From contig NC_052106.1 of assembly GCF_012273895.1 (NCBI RefSeq), forward strand, positions 8,246,001-8,310,000: a stretch of 64,000 nucleotides of DNA, given 5' to 3'. Position numbers and translations under genes: made by a program. How positions within the stretch are numbered: the first letter of the stretch is position 1; every line of letters starts with the position of its first letter. Of the stretch, positions 1 through 12,022 are shown piece after piece. The notes under the pieces are model-generated. The model had not been told where the DNA came from. It was given only the letters and a program-made list of their open reading frames with translations, and searched no databases. The stretch is from Zerene cesonia. Taxonomy: Eukaryota > Arthropoda > Insecta > Lepidoptera > Pieridae.

Positions 1-9
1 CAATCAAAT

Positions 10-504
10 TTAATTCCTAAACCACATGTTACGCCACGCAGCTCGTACGAGACAATACACCGACAATGGTATATAATTAGAGCTGTCTAAATACACGTGT
101 AGTGTGTAGAGACAGACGGATAGACATAAATCGTGTACTATGCAACGCTTGGCACCGCAGCCGCTGCATTTTGATCGTTTGATAGGCAACCAATGTACTG
201 ACTGAACGAAAATCTTCACTTGTTTAGAAATAGGGCTCTTGGCACAATTATAATGTTTATGCCTTGTCTCCATCACTGTTCCAGTCATCAAAGGCAAACG
301 AAACTTGTGAAAATTCCCTTTGCTAACTACAAATTCTTTGTGTATGTTTGTTAAGTAAACTGCACAAATTGATTGCCTTAAAACGTTAAGTAACTTAACT
401 TCGACACTTCTGAGTTTATTTGTTCCAAAATTCACCGAAATGTCTAATTCCTTAGCCATATAAATAAAAGACAAGAAGAAAGGCGAGTTAGTTCCTATTA
501 ACAT
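10..504 (-). pseudogene. 164-codon open frame, possible piggyBac-type transposase C-terminus
   Basis: An uninterrupted minus-strand frame starts at ATG 504-502. Its C-terminal half has clustered cysteines and histidines (KRSKCSGCGAKRC, then HDLCLSVC), preceded by an NIHKE...FHKFRLPL stretch. That order (hydrophobic helix, L-x-FR, then a Cys-rich tail) recalls the end of piggyBac/DDE_Tnp_1_7 transposases, but no catalytic domain or terminal repeats are visible, and the resemblance is from memory only. If correct, it is a decayed fragment lacking the catalytic half. It could also be a chance frame. The Cys-rich tail is the only positive evidence. Confidence 0.3.
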
Positions 505-1762
505 TCTCCTTTTGGATGACCATAAATCTATTATTTAACCAAAAATATGCATTCTTTGGTGAAGTGATTGACCTCCTTTTGTGAGATCAGATAATCGTCG
601 CCCGAATGGGAAATATAATGTGACCACAACAAAGTAATCCTCCACGTTGGCCTATTCGTGTTAAACTTCTGGAATCATCTCGGCCATAGGTACACTAGGA
701 TACCTCATTTCCATGACGGATTGTAACAACGGTGTTGTCGATGATCTTTCCGTAGTAAATAAGTTTAAGTGACCGAGTTCTTAACGAATTAGTAGCTAAC
801 TAAGGTAACCTAACGTTTTCAGCCGGCAAATGAAAAAAACCGTTTTTATGGCAGTTAAAAAACTTAACCCACATCCCAATCTTACGCTGATTTCTCAGAT
901 GAACGAGATGATTTTATTCTCAACTTTTCATATCAAAAAGAACCAAAAATAACATGATATGCAATGACTTGTTTGTTGACTCTACATTTAATCTCTCCAT
1001 ATCGCCTGTCTTATTGGAGTTATGTTTACATGAAAGCTATTAATGCTTGTAACTGTGGGGATCTGGGTGGGCGAAAAATTGTAACAATTATATATTCAAA
1101 TGTATTGGGAAATGATTTTCAGTCACATTATATGTAATGGCCAGTAATTTTCTTGTCCTGTGTGATTTGGCGCTTTTTTGCTTAATTATATACCTATCAA
1201 ATGCAATATACATAATTTATAATATATCATATTGTTTATACAAATAATTTGCATAAGCTTTACAATGTCATGGATGTGTCACTTTCACGTTTCATATACC
1301 TAATCTAACAAGGATTTTACGAAGTAAGGAATTAATTACCTAATTATTTATAGACTATAACTTACCTAACATAATATATTTTTATGAATGAATAAATGTT
1401 TTTATTATTTTATGACAATGAAATTAATATTTAAATACGTATTGATATATAATAATTTATAAATTATTATTTAAATTACTTGGACGTAAATTATAACTTT
1501 TTTTTCTTATTTCATGACTATTGAGATTTTTTTTCAATAACAATGGAATAAACATTTAAGAAATACGTTCGTTTCAATCAATCGACATAAATAAAAATAT
1601 AAGTCATAAAATAGTTTACTTACTTAATTATTATGACTATAGTATGTAATTAATAAAACACTTTTTTACACAAAAACAATAATCTTTTTAAATTAGGCAC
1701 TTTTATTACAGTCCGTTAGAGTAGAAACTATATTGAAAATTATATTGACGCACGTCATTAAT

Positions 1763-1805
1763 GGCGGGAAAATTAAATGAAGGCGCGCGTGCTCGTTTCC
1801 CGCGC
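1763..1805. promoter_or_regulatory. Pair of opposed E2F-like sites
   Basis: GGCGGGAAAA at 1763-1772 and TTTCCCGCGC at 1796-1805 both match the E2F/DP consensus (TTTSSCGC) in opposite orientation, in the only CpG-containing patch of this AT-rich stretch. No gene start is recognised beside them, so a regulatory role is inference. Confidence 0.3.
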
Positions 1806-2641
1806 TAACGTTAACTGCCGCGTTTGGCTTGACACAATAAAATTAAGCATCCAAAATGCTAACCAACTCATGAGTTCGGGTGAATTTCGTAATATCCATA
1901 CAGATCCCGATTTGCGGGACATTTCTTGGAGTTAATTTGGCAACAGCGGTATGCCAAATGGTTTTAATGGCATGAGACTTTGTTTATTTCTCGCTTTTCG
2001 CAATGATGCCAACAATACATTTGTTTTTGCTCAATCTAACGGTATACAGTACGGACTGATTTTAAACTATCATTGACTTTATAATAACTATTACATTATC
2101 TATTACTTACTTGCTTTTTAAATCGGTCTAGTTGTTACGGAAGAATGCGTTCACTGGCATCTTGACATGAGATTTTTATGTTAGTTAACAACAATTACAA
2201 TTTAGATATTTATTATATGTTTGTGAATATAAAATTAATATTTATTGTGAATACAAATTTAGTTAATAGTTAAAATAACTTGTAAATTAATTGTTCATGT
2301 AGATACTCCTACACGTGTAGGTAATTATTATTTTTAAAGTAAAATTACGAACGTAACGCTTTCCACGAAACGTTAAAGGATGAATCTTTTGTATATTTAC
2401 ATGATGGTACTTAATAATGTTGAGAAACATAATTAACGAGTGCGGCGAAATAGTGTTTACATGAATACAATAATAGGTTGATTCTTAGTAATCCCCATTT
2501 AATAAAAAACTTTTGTGATCGAATTGCAAATAATACGACGATATTTAAGCTGGGCTAAATATAAAGTAAATTCAAATTCGATTTAACGGAAATTTCCAAT
2601 ATTCATTATACCACTACAGATAACATAATATATACTAGTAC

Positions 2642-2668
2642 TATACGAGTTATACGAGTTATACGAGT
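2642..2668 (+). repeat. 9-bp tandem repeat, three units
   Basis: Three perfect consecutive copies of TATACGAGT. A short microsatellite-like array of no evident function. Confidence 0.85.
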
Positions 2669-4030
2669 TATTATACCTACCGTGAGGGTAAAAAATTGGT
2701 ATGTTATAAGAAATTAAAGATTAAGCGGCAAATTTTGTATTCAGTTTTTGTAAATTGCTACTGAGCATTGAAAATGATTTGCTAAATAAACAGTAACACA
2801 GTAGGTAAATCAGTAATTAGATCTTCATAATAATTACATAACCATCAAATTTAAAGAAGGTCATCAATAATGATTATGAAATATGCGTTATAAAAAATAA
2901 GATTCAGTATATATTCGATGAAAATGGAACAAAAAGGTATACTTACAAATCAATTGGAAAATAAAAGTGTGCCAGCCCACGCCAAATCTTCGTTGATAAA
3001 TAAGCGGTGCATTGATAAGATTGCTAGCTCATTTTGATGTATTGGATAGATTATTGCATCTTTTAATTACCTAAATATTTCGTGGCAAAATTACAAGATA
3101 TAGTGTAAACTAGGAAATCGAAAATAGCAAAGCTAACACGTGGTATGTATTCTAATATTAACAAAAGGAAAAGTTTAAATATATTAATATTGTGTCATAA
3201 ATATACCAAAAATAGAAAATAATACTCTACGCATGAAGGAATTACAACTTCTTAAATGCTCCGAAATGTTTCCTGTAACGTAAAGAATGGAATTTGTATA
3301 TTTATCCGAGACCCAGTTGTCTTATAATATCCCATCGTTGTGTGAGCGCAGGAAGAATAATAAAGAAAGGAGGGTCATTAAAATGGCTATTTTGGCCCGT
3401 CCTCAGCGCGACTAACTAGATACCTACCGTGAATATACGGCTTATGTTACAAGTTGCGGCGGGAGTATTGCATTCCATTTTTGAGTCATTGCTTTAAGAA
3501 ATTCAAAAATAGATTTCCAATAACTGTTAGCATCTTATACTGTCTCTTTTCAGATAAAAAAGAAATAAGTGAGAACAGCGAAAATGTTTCAACAAATATT
3601 TTACACTCGTTTTTTTACATATTATATATATTTTTTATATTATGAAAATAAAAGAGGTGTACTCTTTGGGGACAGTGCAATTTACGAGTTTTTAATTACT
3701 ACCTATATGTTTTACTAAAATCTACCTATAAATCGCTTAGGCGCTATATTTACACCAATCTATTCGTCTGGCACGACAATGAGATCAATGCATCTTATGT
3801 ATTTATAAAAAATAGGAACAGTAATTCTGAATTTTTGTACTGTTCAGCGCTTATACCTAATGACGTTTATAAATATATCTCGACATCAAATTACTTACAT
3901 ACAAGGTTGTATTACTTTTTTTTTATTTTAAATTTATTTTATGTAAAATATTGGTAAGTTTTGTACACAATTTCTTTTTTTAGATCAAAAAGGTTGATTA
4001 GCTAATACTGAATAGATAGTTGAATTGCAA

Positions 4031-4125
4031 ACAGTGGTAGATATGAATCTATAATATGACAATTGAAAAGTACTTCTGTAAGAAACCTGACTGAATAAAT
4101 TAATAAATGTTTGAGTTTGAGTGGA
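4031..4125 (+). repeat. Degenerate non-LTR retroposon tail
   Basis: It matches, with many changes, the end of the elements at 23595-23735 and 37911-38036 (TGACRATT..AAAA..TRCTTCTRTAAGAARCCT...TGAATAAAT, then an AAATGTTT-rich tail). It is probably the 3' end of a non-LTR element family. Confidence 0.45.
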
Positions 4126-4630
4126 CAATAAGGTTATAAAGACAATATGTATAAGGTTTTGACTGTGCAAGTGATAAAGTGTACACTTATATAAGTATAC
4201 ACATATATCTGTCAGTTTTAAATTTAAATATCAAGGATGGAACTAAAAAGCCAGATTCAATCTCAAGGACCTCCTTGCTACCTAGCTAAGAATAAGGTTT
4301 TCTTTAATCCTTTCTATTATTCGTATCACAGTATAAATACTATAATACAAATGTGAAACTGTGTTTGTGATTTCATGACACAATTTTTATGTGTGTAGAT
4401 TAGATAGATTAGGCTAGTGATAAATACTACTTTGTACCATGCTGAAATATCTTATTTCCATGGGAATTTCCTTTCATTATGAGTGCAAAGTGGCGAAAAG
4501 TTACAATTACATAATGTACAGCTAATTATGATAATACAGAGCGATTAAAAACCCATTACAGTCACAACTTATTTCTGTATCACAAACTTTAATATTCAAA
4601 ACTTAAATGCACCCTTATCCATATATCATA

Positions 4631-5340
4631 TTAGAGGTTATAATTAAAGTAATTGTGCCGCCTCTCCAGGTCCCTGATCTCTACAATGTCAGTTTTCAGT
4701 CTCAGCTTGAGGATCTCCCTCCAGATGGCTTCCCGATGGTCTTGGTTTGTGATGCCCATTCTTAGAAGTGTGTTGTCATTTATACGGACTAATGCACGCC
4801 CTGTTATATCATGCTACAACAATCAATATATAATTACTTACTTTTATTCAATTTTAATGAATGATTGCGTTTGAATAGAAATACAGAATATGAAATAATT
4901 CTAAATATCTATAAAAATCGAAATATAATATGGAATCGATTGTAATATTTTATCAAGCCATTAAATTAATTCATGATTATGTAATCAATACCTCATGGAA
5001 TTTTTCCCAGTATAAGTTGTAATAGTCACTGCAATGCCTTCGCAACCATTTTTGAACATCAGCCTCTGTCCAAAGATAAACTGCTTTGGGGCGTGCAGTC
5101 TTAGTCTAGAAACAAATTATAGGTATACAATATATTATTATGTGAATTATTAGTTAGTGCTTGACCCTCTTGGTCACACCATGGGGGACCCCCATCTGCT
5201 CAATTAAATTGTGTACATCAATTAAAGATAACAGGATATTCCTCAAACCTAAATTGTAGTAAAATCAAGATAAATCATTGGAAAAGTAACTGTAATCGAA
5301 CCTTAGATTTGTTAGAATTCAAACTGGAATCTTCTACCAT
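4631..5340 (-). CDS. ave: Aveugle/HYPHEN SAM-domain protein (3 exons, complete)
   Basis: A 111-residue protein in three minus-strand exons: 5340-5302 (MVEDSSLNSNKSK), 5105-4992 and 4813-4631 (stop TAA). All have GT-AG introns and phase 0 junctions. Residues about 20-95 are a SAM domain with the hallmarks RPKAVYLWTEADVQKWLRRH, HDITGRAL, LLRMGI and HREAIWREI; the C-terminus has LKTDIVEIRDLE. It matches Drosophila Aveugle (about 106 residues), which bridges CNK to KSR and is required for Raf activation in EGFR/Ras/MAPK signalling in the cytoplasm. Vertebrate relatives are SAMD10/SAMD12. The start is the ATG at 5340; the short exon 1 is typical of the family. It is transcribed divergently from inhibitor-2, with 543 bp between start codons. 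A possible ATTAAA poly(A) signal lies at about 4592-4587. Confidence 0.93.
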
Positions 5341-5883
5341 TTGGGCGATTGTGCTGATGGTGCGTGCACCGATTGCAATTAATAAGGTATATACTAAATC
5401 GTACTAACGTCTTAGTTAAGTTTACTAACTATTTAATTTTCACAAAAATATTATTGATACAATGCAACAATAAATAACAAATAACAGATTGTCATTGTCA
5501 TTTTGACGTTTGACAACTTATTGGTAGTATATATAGTAAAAAAATAAAAATTATTTAAAATATCATACCTATTGATAAAGCTTACTGCACTATTATATGT
5601 TCCGTAATGTTTAAAACATTATATGATACCTTTAGTTTGGTTTATACCTAGTATTTTCTTCATTTTATATGTGGTTTTATAGTGGTGCATCCACATAATT
5701 TTTTTTGTGTTTAAATGGATTTCATGTTGATAAAAATTTGACACTGACGGTAAAGGTTTGTCATTTGAAGCTGTCAAATGACTTTGTGACTTGGGAGTTG
5801 TCAGTCGAGCTTAAATTTTGAGAAAATAGTTTAGCCGAATTTTCGTGCCAAGTGAAATAAAATGCAATTTTAAAAATAAAAAA
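5341..5883. promoter_or_regulatory. Bidirectional promoter of ave and PP1 inhibitor-2
   Basis: The 543 bp between the two divergent start codons must hold both promoters. It carries two clusters of TGTCA/TGACA motifs: 5489-5517 (TTGTCATTGTCAT then TTTGACGTTTGACAA) and 5737-5808. The second includes GTCATTTG and CAAATGAC arms 7 bp apart (5759-5781), and TCAGT at 5801-5805 fits the arthropod initiator consensus about 80 bp before the inhibitor-2 ATG. The architecture is seen directly; transcription start sites are inferred. Confidence 0.65.
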
Positions 5884-7467
5884 ATGTCACAGAATTTACA
5901 AAAGAAACCTTCAAAAGGTATATTAAAAACCTCGCGTAGTGTAGATGGGCAGGATGGGGTGCCTTCAACGAGTAAGCGACCGAAAGAGCAGCGGTTTGAT
6001 GAGATGAATATAATGGAGACCTTTCATCCCCCGAATAAGGATTATGGGCATATGAAAGTAGACGAACCAAAAACACCATATTCCGAAGCTGTAGATAGCG
6101 ATATGGAGCCTAGTGATGAGTTAGATGCGAATATTTTGGCGGCGAAATTGGCCGCTAGTATGAACAAGCCACCCAAATGTGTGGATATGAGCGAGAGCGA
6201 TGAAGACGAGCCGGAAGAGGTTAAGGAACGGAGGTTAGAGTTCGAAAAGAAAAGGAAAATGCATTACAATGAGTTCCAGGTATTAGTCATTACAGAGTAT
6301 TCTCAATTTTCATAATTATAATGCTATGTATACATATAACTATTTTCTATTAACTATACAATTTATTAACTTATAACTATATGTCATGAAAACTATTGCT
6401 ATGAATTAATTACGCACAAGACAAGCTTATATTGCCCCTTCATTCAGCTTCCACTGCACTATAACAATAAATATTAATTATTGCTATACTAATTAACGTA
6501 GAGCTTGAATCATACAGAGTTGCCCGCTTGTGAATGATCTCATCTTTGTATCTGAACTCATAAAACTAGATGTAATCTTCTTTAGAAAATTATTCACTAC
6601 CTCATTGTTTTATTATGTTCTTGAGACTAAACCTATGTATTGAAATTAATGGTACTAAACTTATTCTATTTACACATATTCTAATACACTTACATTATAT
6701 ATTTCATTAGGAGACCAAAATGCTTTTTCTTTTGTACATTTTTGATTTTTTAAAAGAGAATAAAATTGAATGTTATTGATGTTTCTTTATTTGAATTTTG
6801 AAAGCAAAATTTTAATAACCTTTTTAAATCGGATATTCCATACATAAGTATAAAATACAATCAAACTAAATCCATACCAGTATAAAGTCTAATCTAATAA
6901 GAAGTCCACAGTTTGAACATTGAACTAGTAAATACTAGATTTATTTCACTCTGTAACAGGATTAAGATCAGTTCCAATGTGGAAATCCTGATATTGGATC
7001 AACTTATAGAGCTTTTTATAAAAACTGTTTTTTGTCTTACAGTGTATAATTTGTTTTTACTTTCATCAAAATGGTTTAGTTTGTATACAAATTAAATTTT
7101 TAGAAAAAAAATTTAAAATGTCTAAAATGAACTATCTGCTTTCTAAATTTACCCATTCAAATAAACTCTTCTTTCATCAAGTTATATTTCATCTAGTTTC
7201 ATTAGTATACAGTAGCAGTAAATGTTTACTATAAAAAAATTAAAAATTAGAATTTAGATTTTATAGAAGCATGTTTGAAACTGTTTGTAATGATACTTAA
7301 AATTTAATTACATATTTATTGTTAAAGTTTTATAAATAAAATTAATGTGAAATTGCAAAGAATTACGATTGCCCCTCCATCATTTTCAGGCACTGCAGCT
7401 GGCGAGACAGCTGATGGCACAAGAAGAAGAGGAGGAAGAGGAAAAGGACCAAGCAACAAGCACTTGA
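5884..7467 (+). CDS. PPP1R2: Protein phosphatase 1 regulatory inhibitor subunit 2 (inhibitor-2), 2 exons
   Basis: Exons 5884-6279 and 7390-7467 join in phase 0 and give 157 residues ending in TGA. All three PP1-contacting segments of inhibitor-2 are visible: KGILK (11-15), the RVxF-like KEQRF before DEMNI (34-38), and HYNE..ALQLARQL (127-140) that lies over the PP1 active site. HPPNKDYGHMKVDEPKTPY (48-66) carries the conserved TPY, the GSK3-type regulatory threonine (T64). An acidic tail with seven consecutive Glu follows. The family binds and inhibits or chaperones the PP1 catalytic subunit in nucleus and cytoplasm. The ATG at 5884 begins the conserved N-terminus; in-frame sequence upstream is not family-like. 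Possible poly(A) signal AATAAA at 7695. Confidence 0.95.
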
Positions 7468-10400
7468 CTGCGTATACAACCACTGACACCATTATATGCC
7501 AAGTGTTGTCAATGGTAAGCATGGACCATAGACTAATATAAGCCATAGATCATTGTGACAATGACATCTCGGAGTATCTAAGAGGAATCATTGTTGAACT
7601 GGTTTTTATAAATAATGCCTTTAATAGAGACAAATGGCATGTTATTAGAGCTAAAGACTGAGCATAAAAATCATAGGAATTAAGAACCTTTGTTAATAAA
7701 ATGCAATTGGAGGTTTGAAACTAATACACAATGTTGATAAGATTAGTTATCGTAAATGAAAATTTATTTGTCAGAATTGTCTTGTGGCTATAAAGTTATA
7801 CATGTGCTTGAAATTCCTATAAAAATATTTGAGTTCTTTGCATCTCTAACTCACATAATAAGTCACCATCATTGTATACTTCAAAATTTTAGTACTTTCT
7901 TATAAAGCATACTGCATAGTTAACAGTGCTTGCTTAAAGAGAGGAACATGAAAAATGATTGGTCTAATTACTGTTTAATAATAATATGAGATAATTCATG
8001 GTTATTACATATCTTTATGTTCTATACTAATTGCCCATAAAGCCACTAATATTGTCTATGCTTTTTTTCAGGATTACTCCAGCTGGTTTAAGCAGACAAT
8101 GTATATATATGAGTTGTTTGTAACGCCATAGGCATGTGTTCCTGATTTTACTGTATGGAGTTGAATGTGTGTCTCCAAGTGGTTAAAGGGATTTGTGAAG
8201 GTCACCAATTATCTTGTGTTAAAAAATGTCATTAAAATGTCATATATTGTATTATTATATATTATTATATATGCCAATGATTGGTCATATAGTTTTTAAA
8301 TCCGCTTATATAAAAAAAGGGGAGACTGCAATGTGCAATGTATAGAAACATACTTCAATAAGTTGTGTTTACGGATTGTTTCAAATTGATTTCAATGGAT
8401 TAATAAGTAAACTTATCAATATGTTTAAATATGATATAAAATATTACTCACATAATATTTTTTAAACTTTAATTAAAACAATTTATGTACAATGTAAAGA
8501 AACAATATCTCCAAAAAATTATAAACCTATAACTATTGGCTAAAATAAGTACAAAAAGTCTATAACGGAATATATTTTAAAATTCAACACATTTTTAATT
8601 CAACAAGTTAGTGTTGCTGTGATAAATAAGTAATCAAAGTGACCTTCATGAAGCCTTTGTTATTTTGTTTATTTTTTTCTATTTAACAGTATGATGTACT
8701 GATGTACTGATTGTAACATGAATATGAATTCATAGATCATACTCTAACATGAGTCTTTATTTTGACAGGCAACTTTTCATTCATTAAGAAATTAATAAAA
8801 TACTAACAAGAAGGAATTGAGCTAGTATTCTAGAGAAATAGAAATCTAGGAATCGCACAAATTACTAAATAAGATTGTCTGTATGATAGACATTTTAATT
8901 TATTACTAAATAAAAGAATGTGCTGCTGGATTGAAAATATTCTTTTTAAGATTAATATGTCGAAGAATACTAGGTCTTTTCTTTATGAATAATATATTTT
9001 CACATATTTACACACGATTTAAATAGATTCAAAGTACATATATAATTTCGCTTGAAATCCCGAATTTCTTAGAATAAATCGAAACTATATTTTTATGGAA
9101 TAGTTATGTAGGTGAAGCGAGATGATAAATTTTTGTTATCAGTCGTGCGTTTTAATGGCGGTCTTGCGAAACGATATAAAAAAAATATTATTTTATCGTA
9201 TTGGTGTGTGAAAACTATCGAATGTGTTAGTAACATATAACAGTAACTTAAAAGTTAAAATAAACGTTAAAGGAAAATTTAAGCAACAATGTTTTATTTG
9301 TATTTTTTATATTGTTTTGTAAAGACCGGGTAATGGCTGTAGATGTGGCTTCCATTACGCACTTAGTCAGATGATAAGATATTATAATAATAATAAATTA
9401 ATATAAATATTCTGAAAACTCGACTTTGCTAATAGAGTTATATTCAAGATTTGAATCGATTGTGATACAATGAGATAAATTCATCGATAAAGACTTCTTC
9501 GAGATACTTACATAAATAATATATCTATAATAATTCGTTTCGACAAAAATGATAGCAAAATATGCATTTTAATTTCCTTCGCCATAGAGTTTTATTGATT
9601 CGATACTAACCTAAAGTATTGTTCATAATAATATTCTATTCGATTGTGTAGACTGATTTAGGCTGTAGAAATGTTGGATATATTAATGTTTTGCAATAAA
9701 ATCGTAGTCATGGTTAGATTTTAAAATAGCAATGAACTGAATTTTTAAATAAATGTCGCGTATATAACATATTTGGAATTATTGTAGTTGATACTGTGCG
9801 GTAATATTTGTCAGTAGTTTATTAAAATTAGAAAAGAGATTTTTACGTTCCTACAAAAATGACGCTTTTTCTTTATAATCATGATTTCAATGTATTTTAT
9901 GCGATATAAGATAATCAAGTTTAAACCGTAATCGTGTATCTCAAACTTAACAGCGTTAGGTATAGCATTGATATGAGATGAAAATATTTTTGTGTTAGTT
10001 TATATGTATTTTATTATGATCTAATCTTGTAATTGCATTGATTTGCTTTTGCAATGTGTAATATTATATATTTAATTCATTTAGTAGCATAAATTGTTTT
10101 CCTAAATACGTCTTCTGAAATTATCTATGCGATTTATATTATTGGCGGAGATCTTTTATTGGGTGGAGTTATTGGTTAAAAGAAGCATGCTTTCACATTC
10201 TAACCCAATAACGAACGTCGAACAGAAATAATAGAAATTTGTTGTCAACGTAACTTATAATTCTGTATCTGTTCAATTTGTTATAAATTGGCCTTAAAAA
10301 TTTGCGTATGAAAAAAAATCATAGCTTTTATTAAAATGTGTAAATAGCAATAAAGATCTACTTTGAAAATTGAGTCTTTTAATTTTTTATTTCACAATAG

Positions 10401-10803
10401 TTCTTAAGTGTACCTATACACGCAAATTTTACTTGTCGTCGTGTCACCTACTCACAAAAGCTTTTAGTGAAGTTTTCGTGAAAGGAAGAATAATCTAATA
10501 ATAAAAACTCTATCGGTTAAAAGCCGTTAAAATAAAACTTCAAATAGATAAAAAATAAACAAGCAACTACATTTCTTGTTGGCAGTTTTTTGATGTGATT
10601 GTAATTATCGTATCCATGAAAAAATTGCTGTTTCCAATTTGAGAAAAGAAAAAAAAAATATTTAGTGTAGATATTATTCTCTTTAATCTTAGATTATCAC
10701 AAACACTTTATAAATAATAATTGAAAATAGGGAATATGCATGAAATTTAAATTAGGATGAAATATTTTTTTTCATAAACTTTATTACTTCTCCATTAACC
10801 TAC
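7468..10803. other. 3' UTR of inhibitor-2, then intergenic
   Basis: The 3' UTR begins here. AATAAA at 7695-7700 could end it. A second possibility is a 3' UTR intron from the good donor GTAAGC at 7514 to the acceptor TTTTTTTCAG ending at about 8071. The rest, to the gap at 10804, is AT-rich sequence in which I see no exon, RNA gene or clear transposon. Confidence 0.5.
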
Positions 10804-11803
10804 NNNNNNNNNNNNNNNNNNNNNNNNNNNNNNNNNNNNNNNNNNNNNNNNNNNNNNNNNNNNNNNNNNNNNNNNNNNNNNNNNNNNNNNNNNNNNNNNN
10901 NNNNNNNNNNNNNNNNNNNNNNNNNNNNNNNNNNNNNNNNNNNNNNNNNNNNNNNNNNNNNNNNNNNNNNNNNNNNNNNNNNNNNNNNNNNNNNNNNNNN
11001 NNNNNNNNNNNNNNNNNNNNNNNNNNNNNNNNNNNNNNNNNNNNNNNNNNNNNNNNNNNNNNNNNNNNNNNNNNNNNNNNNNNNNNNNNNNNNNNNNNNN
11101 NNNNNNNNNNNNNNNNNNNNNNNNNNNNNNNNNNNNNNNNNNNNNNNNNNNNNNNNNNNNNNNNNNNNNNNNNNNNNNNNNNNNNNNNNNNNNNNNNNNN
11201 NNNNNNNNNNNNNNNNNNNNNNNNNNNNNNNNNNNNNNNNNNNNNNNNNNNNNNNNNNNNNNNNNNNNNNNNNNNNNNNNNNNNNNNNNNNNNNNNNNNN
11301 NNNNNNNNNNNNNNNNNNNNNNNNNNNNNNNNNNNNNNNNNNNNNNNNNNNNNNNNNNNNNNNNNNNNNNNNNNNNNNNNNNNNNNNNNNNNNNNNNNNN
11401 NNNNNNNNNNNNNNNNNNNNNNNNNNNNNNNNNNNNNNNNNNNNNNNNNNNNNNNNNNNNNNNNNNNNNNNNNNNNNNNNNNNNNNNNNNNNNNNNNNNN
11501 NNNNNNNNNNNNNNNNNNNNNNNNNNNNNNNNNNNNNNNNNNNNNNNNNNNNNNNNNNNNNNNNNNNNNNNNNNNNNNNNNNNNNNNNNNNNNNNNNNNN
11601 NNNNNNNNNNNNNNNNNNNNNNNNNNNNNNNNNNNNNNNNNNNNNNNNNNNNNNNNNNNNNNNNNNNNNNNNNNNNNNNNNNNNNNNNNNNNNNNNNNNN
11701 NNNNNNNNNNNNNNNNNNNNNNNNNNNNNNNNNNNNNNNNNNNNNNNNNNNNNNNNNNNNNNNNNNNNNNNNNNNNNNNNNNNNNNNNNNNNNNNNNNNN
11801 NNN
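10804..11803. other. Assembly gap, 1000 N
   Basis: Exactly 1000 N, a placeholder of nominal size. It lies directly upstream of the Plp 5' region, so a distal promoter or an upstream non-coding first exon may be missing. Open frames reported through the N are meaningless. Confidence 0.99.
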
Positions 11804-11977
11804 TTGTCATTATAATTTATAGTGTTTATTATATTGGCAACATTAATTTGCTGTCAATGGCGCTTGTGGTTGTGTTTTGCGTTTGTATTTTGTTTGAAAA
11901 AAAGGTCGTCTTGACAACAGTATTTTAAAAATTTAAAACAAATTTAAACGATGATTTTATTATGAATTACATATATA
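11804..11977 (+). promoter_or_regulatory. Plp 5' UTR and proximal promoter
   Basis: 174 bp lie between the gap and the start codon. They carry TTGTCAT (11804), CTGTCAATGG (11851-11860) and TTGACAACAG (11911-11920), the same motif family as in the ave/inhibitor-2 promoter. No TATA box is clear. The transcription start cannot be fixed from sequence. Confidence 0.5.
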
Positions 11978-12022
11978 ATGGACGAAGTTCATAAAAGTCT
12001 ACCCCAAAATCCAGAAACTAAA
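11978..12022 (+). CDS. Plp: Plp exon 1
   Basis: ATG 11978-11980 opens 15 codons (MDEVHKSLPQNPETK) ending at a strong donor GTAAGT, phase 0. It is the first ATG that opens into a consensus donor in phase with exon 2. Confidence 0.8.

Larger units (their letters stand above)
505..4630. other. Intergenic AT-rich stretch
   Basis: No convincing exon or RNA gene is seen in these 4.1 kb. Visible items are a small CpG-containing patch with two opposed E2F-like sites (1763-1805), three perfect 9-bp tandem units (2642-2668), and a degenerate retroposon tail (about 4031-4125). Short open frames here are AT-rich, have no start context and resemble nothing I know. Confidence 0.6.

Noticed and set aside
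4653..4874. Plus-strand 73-codon frame
   Set aside because: It lies opposite ave exon 3 and is its shadow.
10800..11810. Long open frames through runs of N (also at 25.2-26.3, 29.2-30.4 and 59.6-60.8 kb)
   Set aside because: They consist almost wholly of unknown residues; only the reverse transcriptase motif at 59573-59713 is real sequence.
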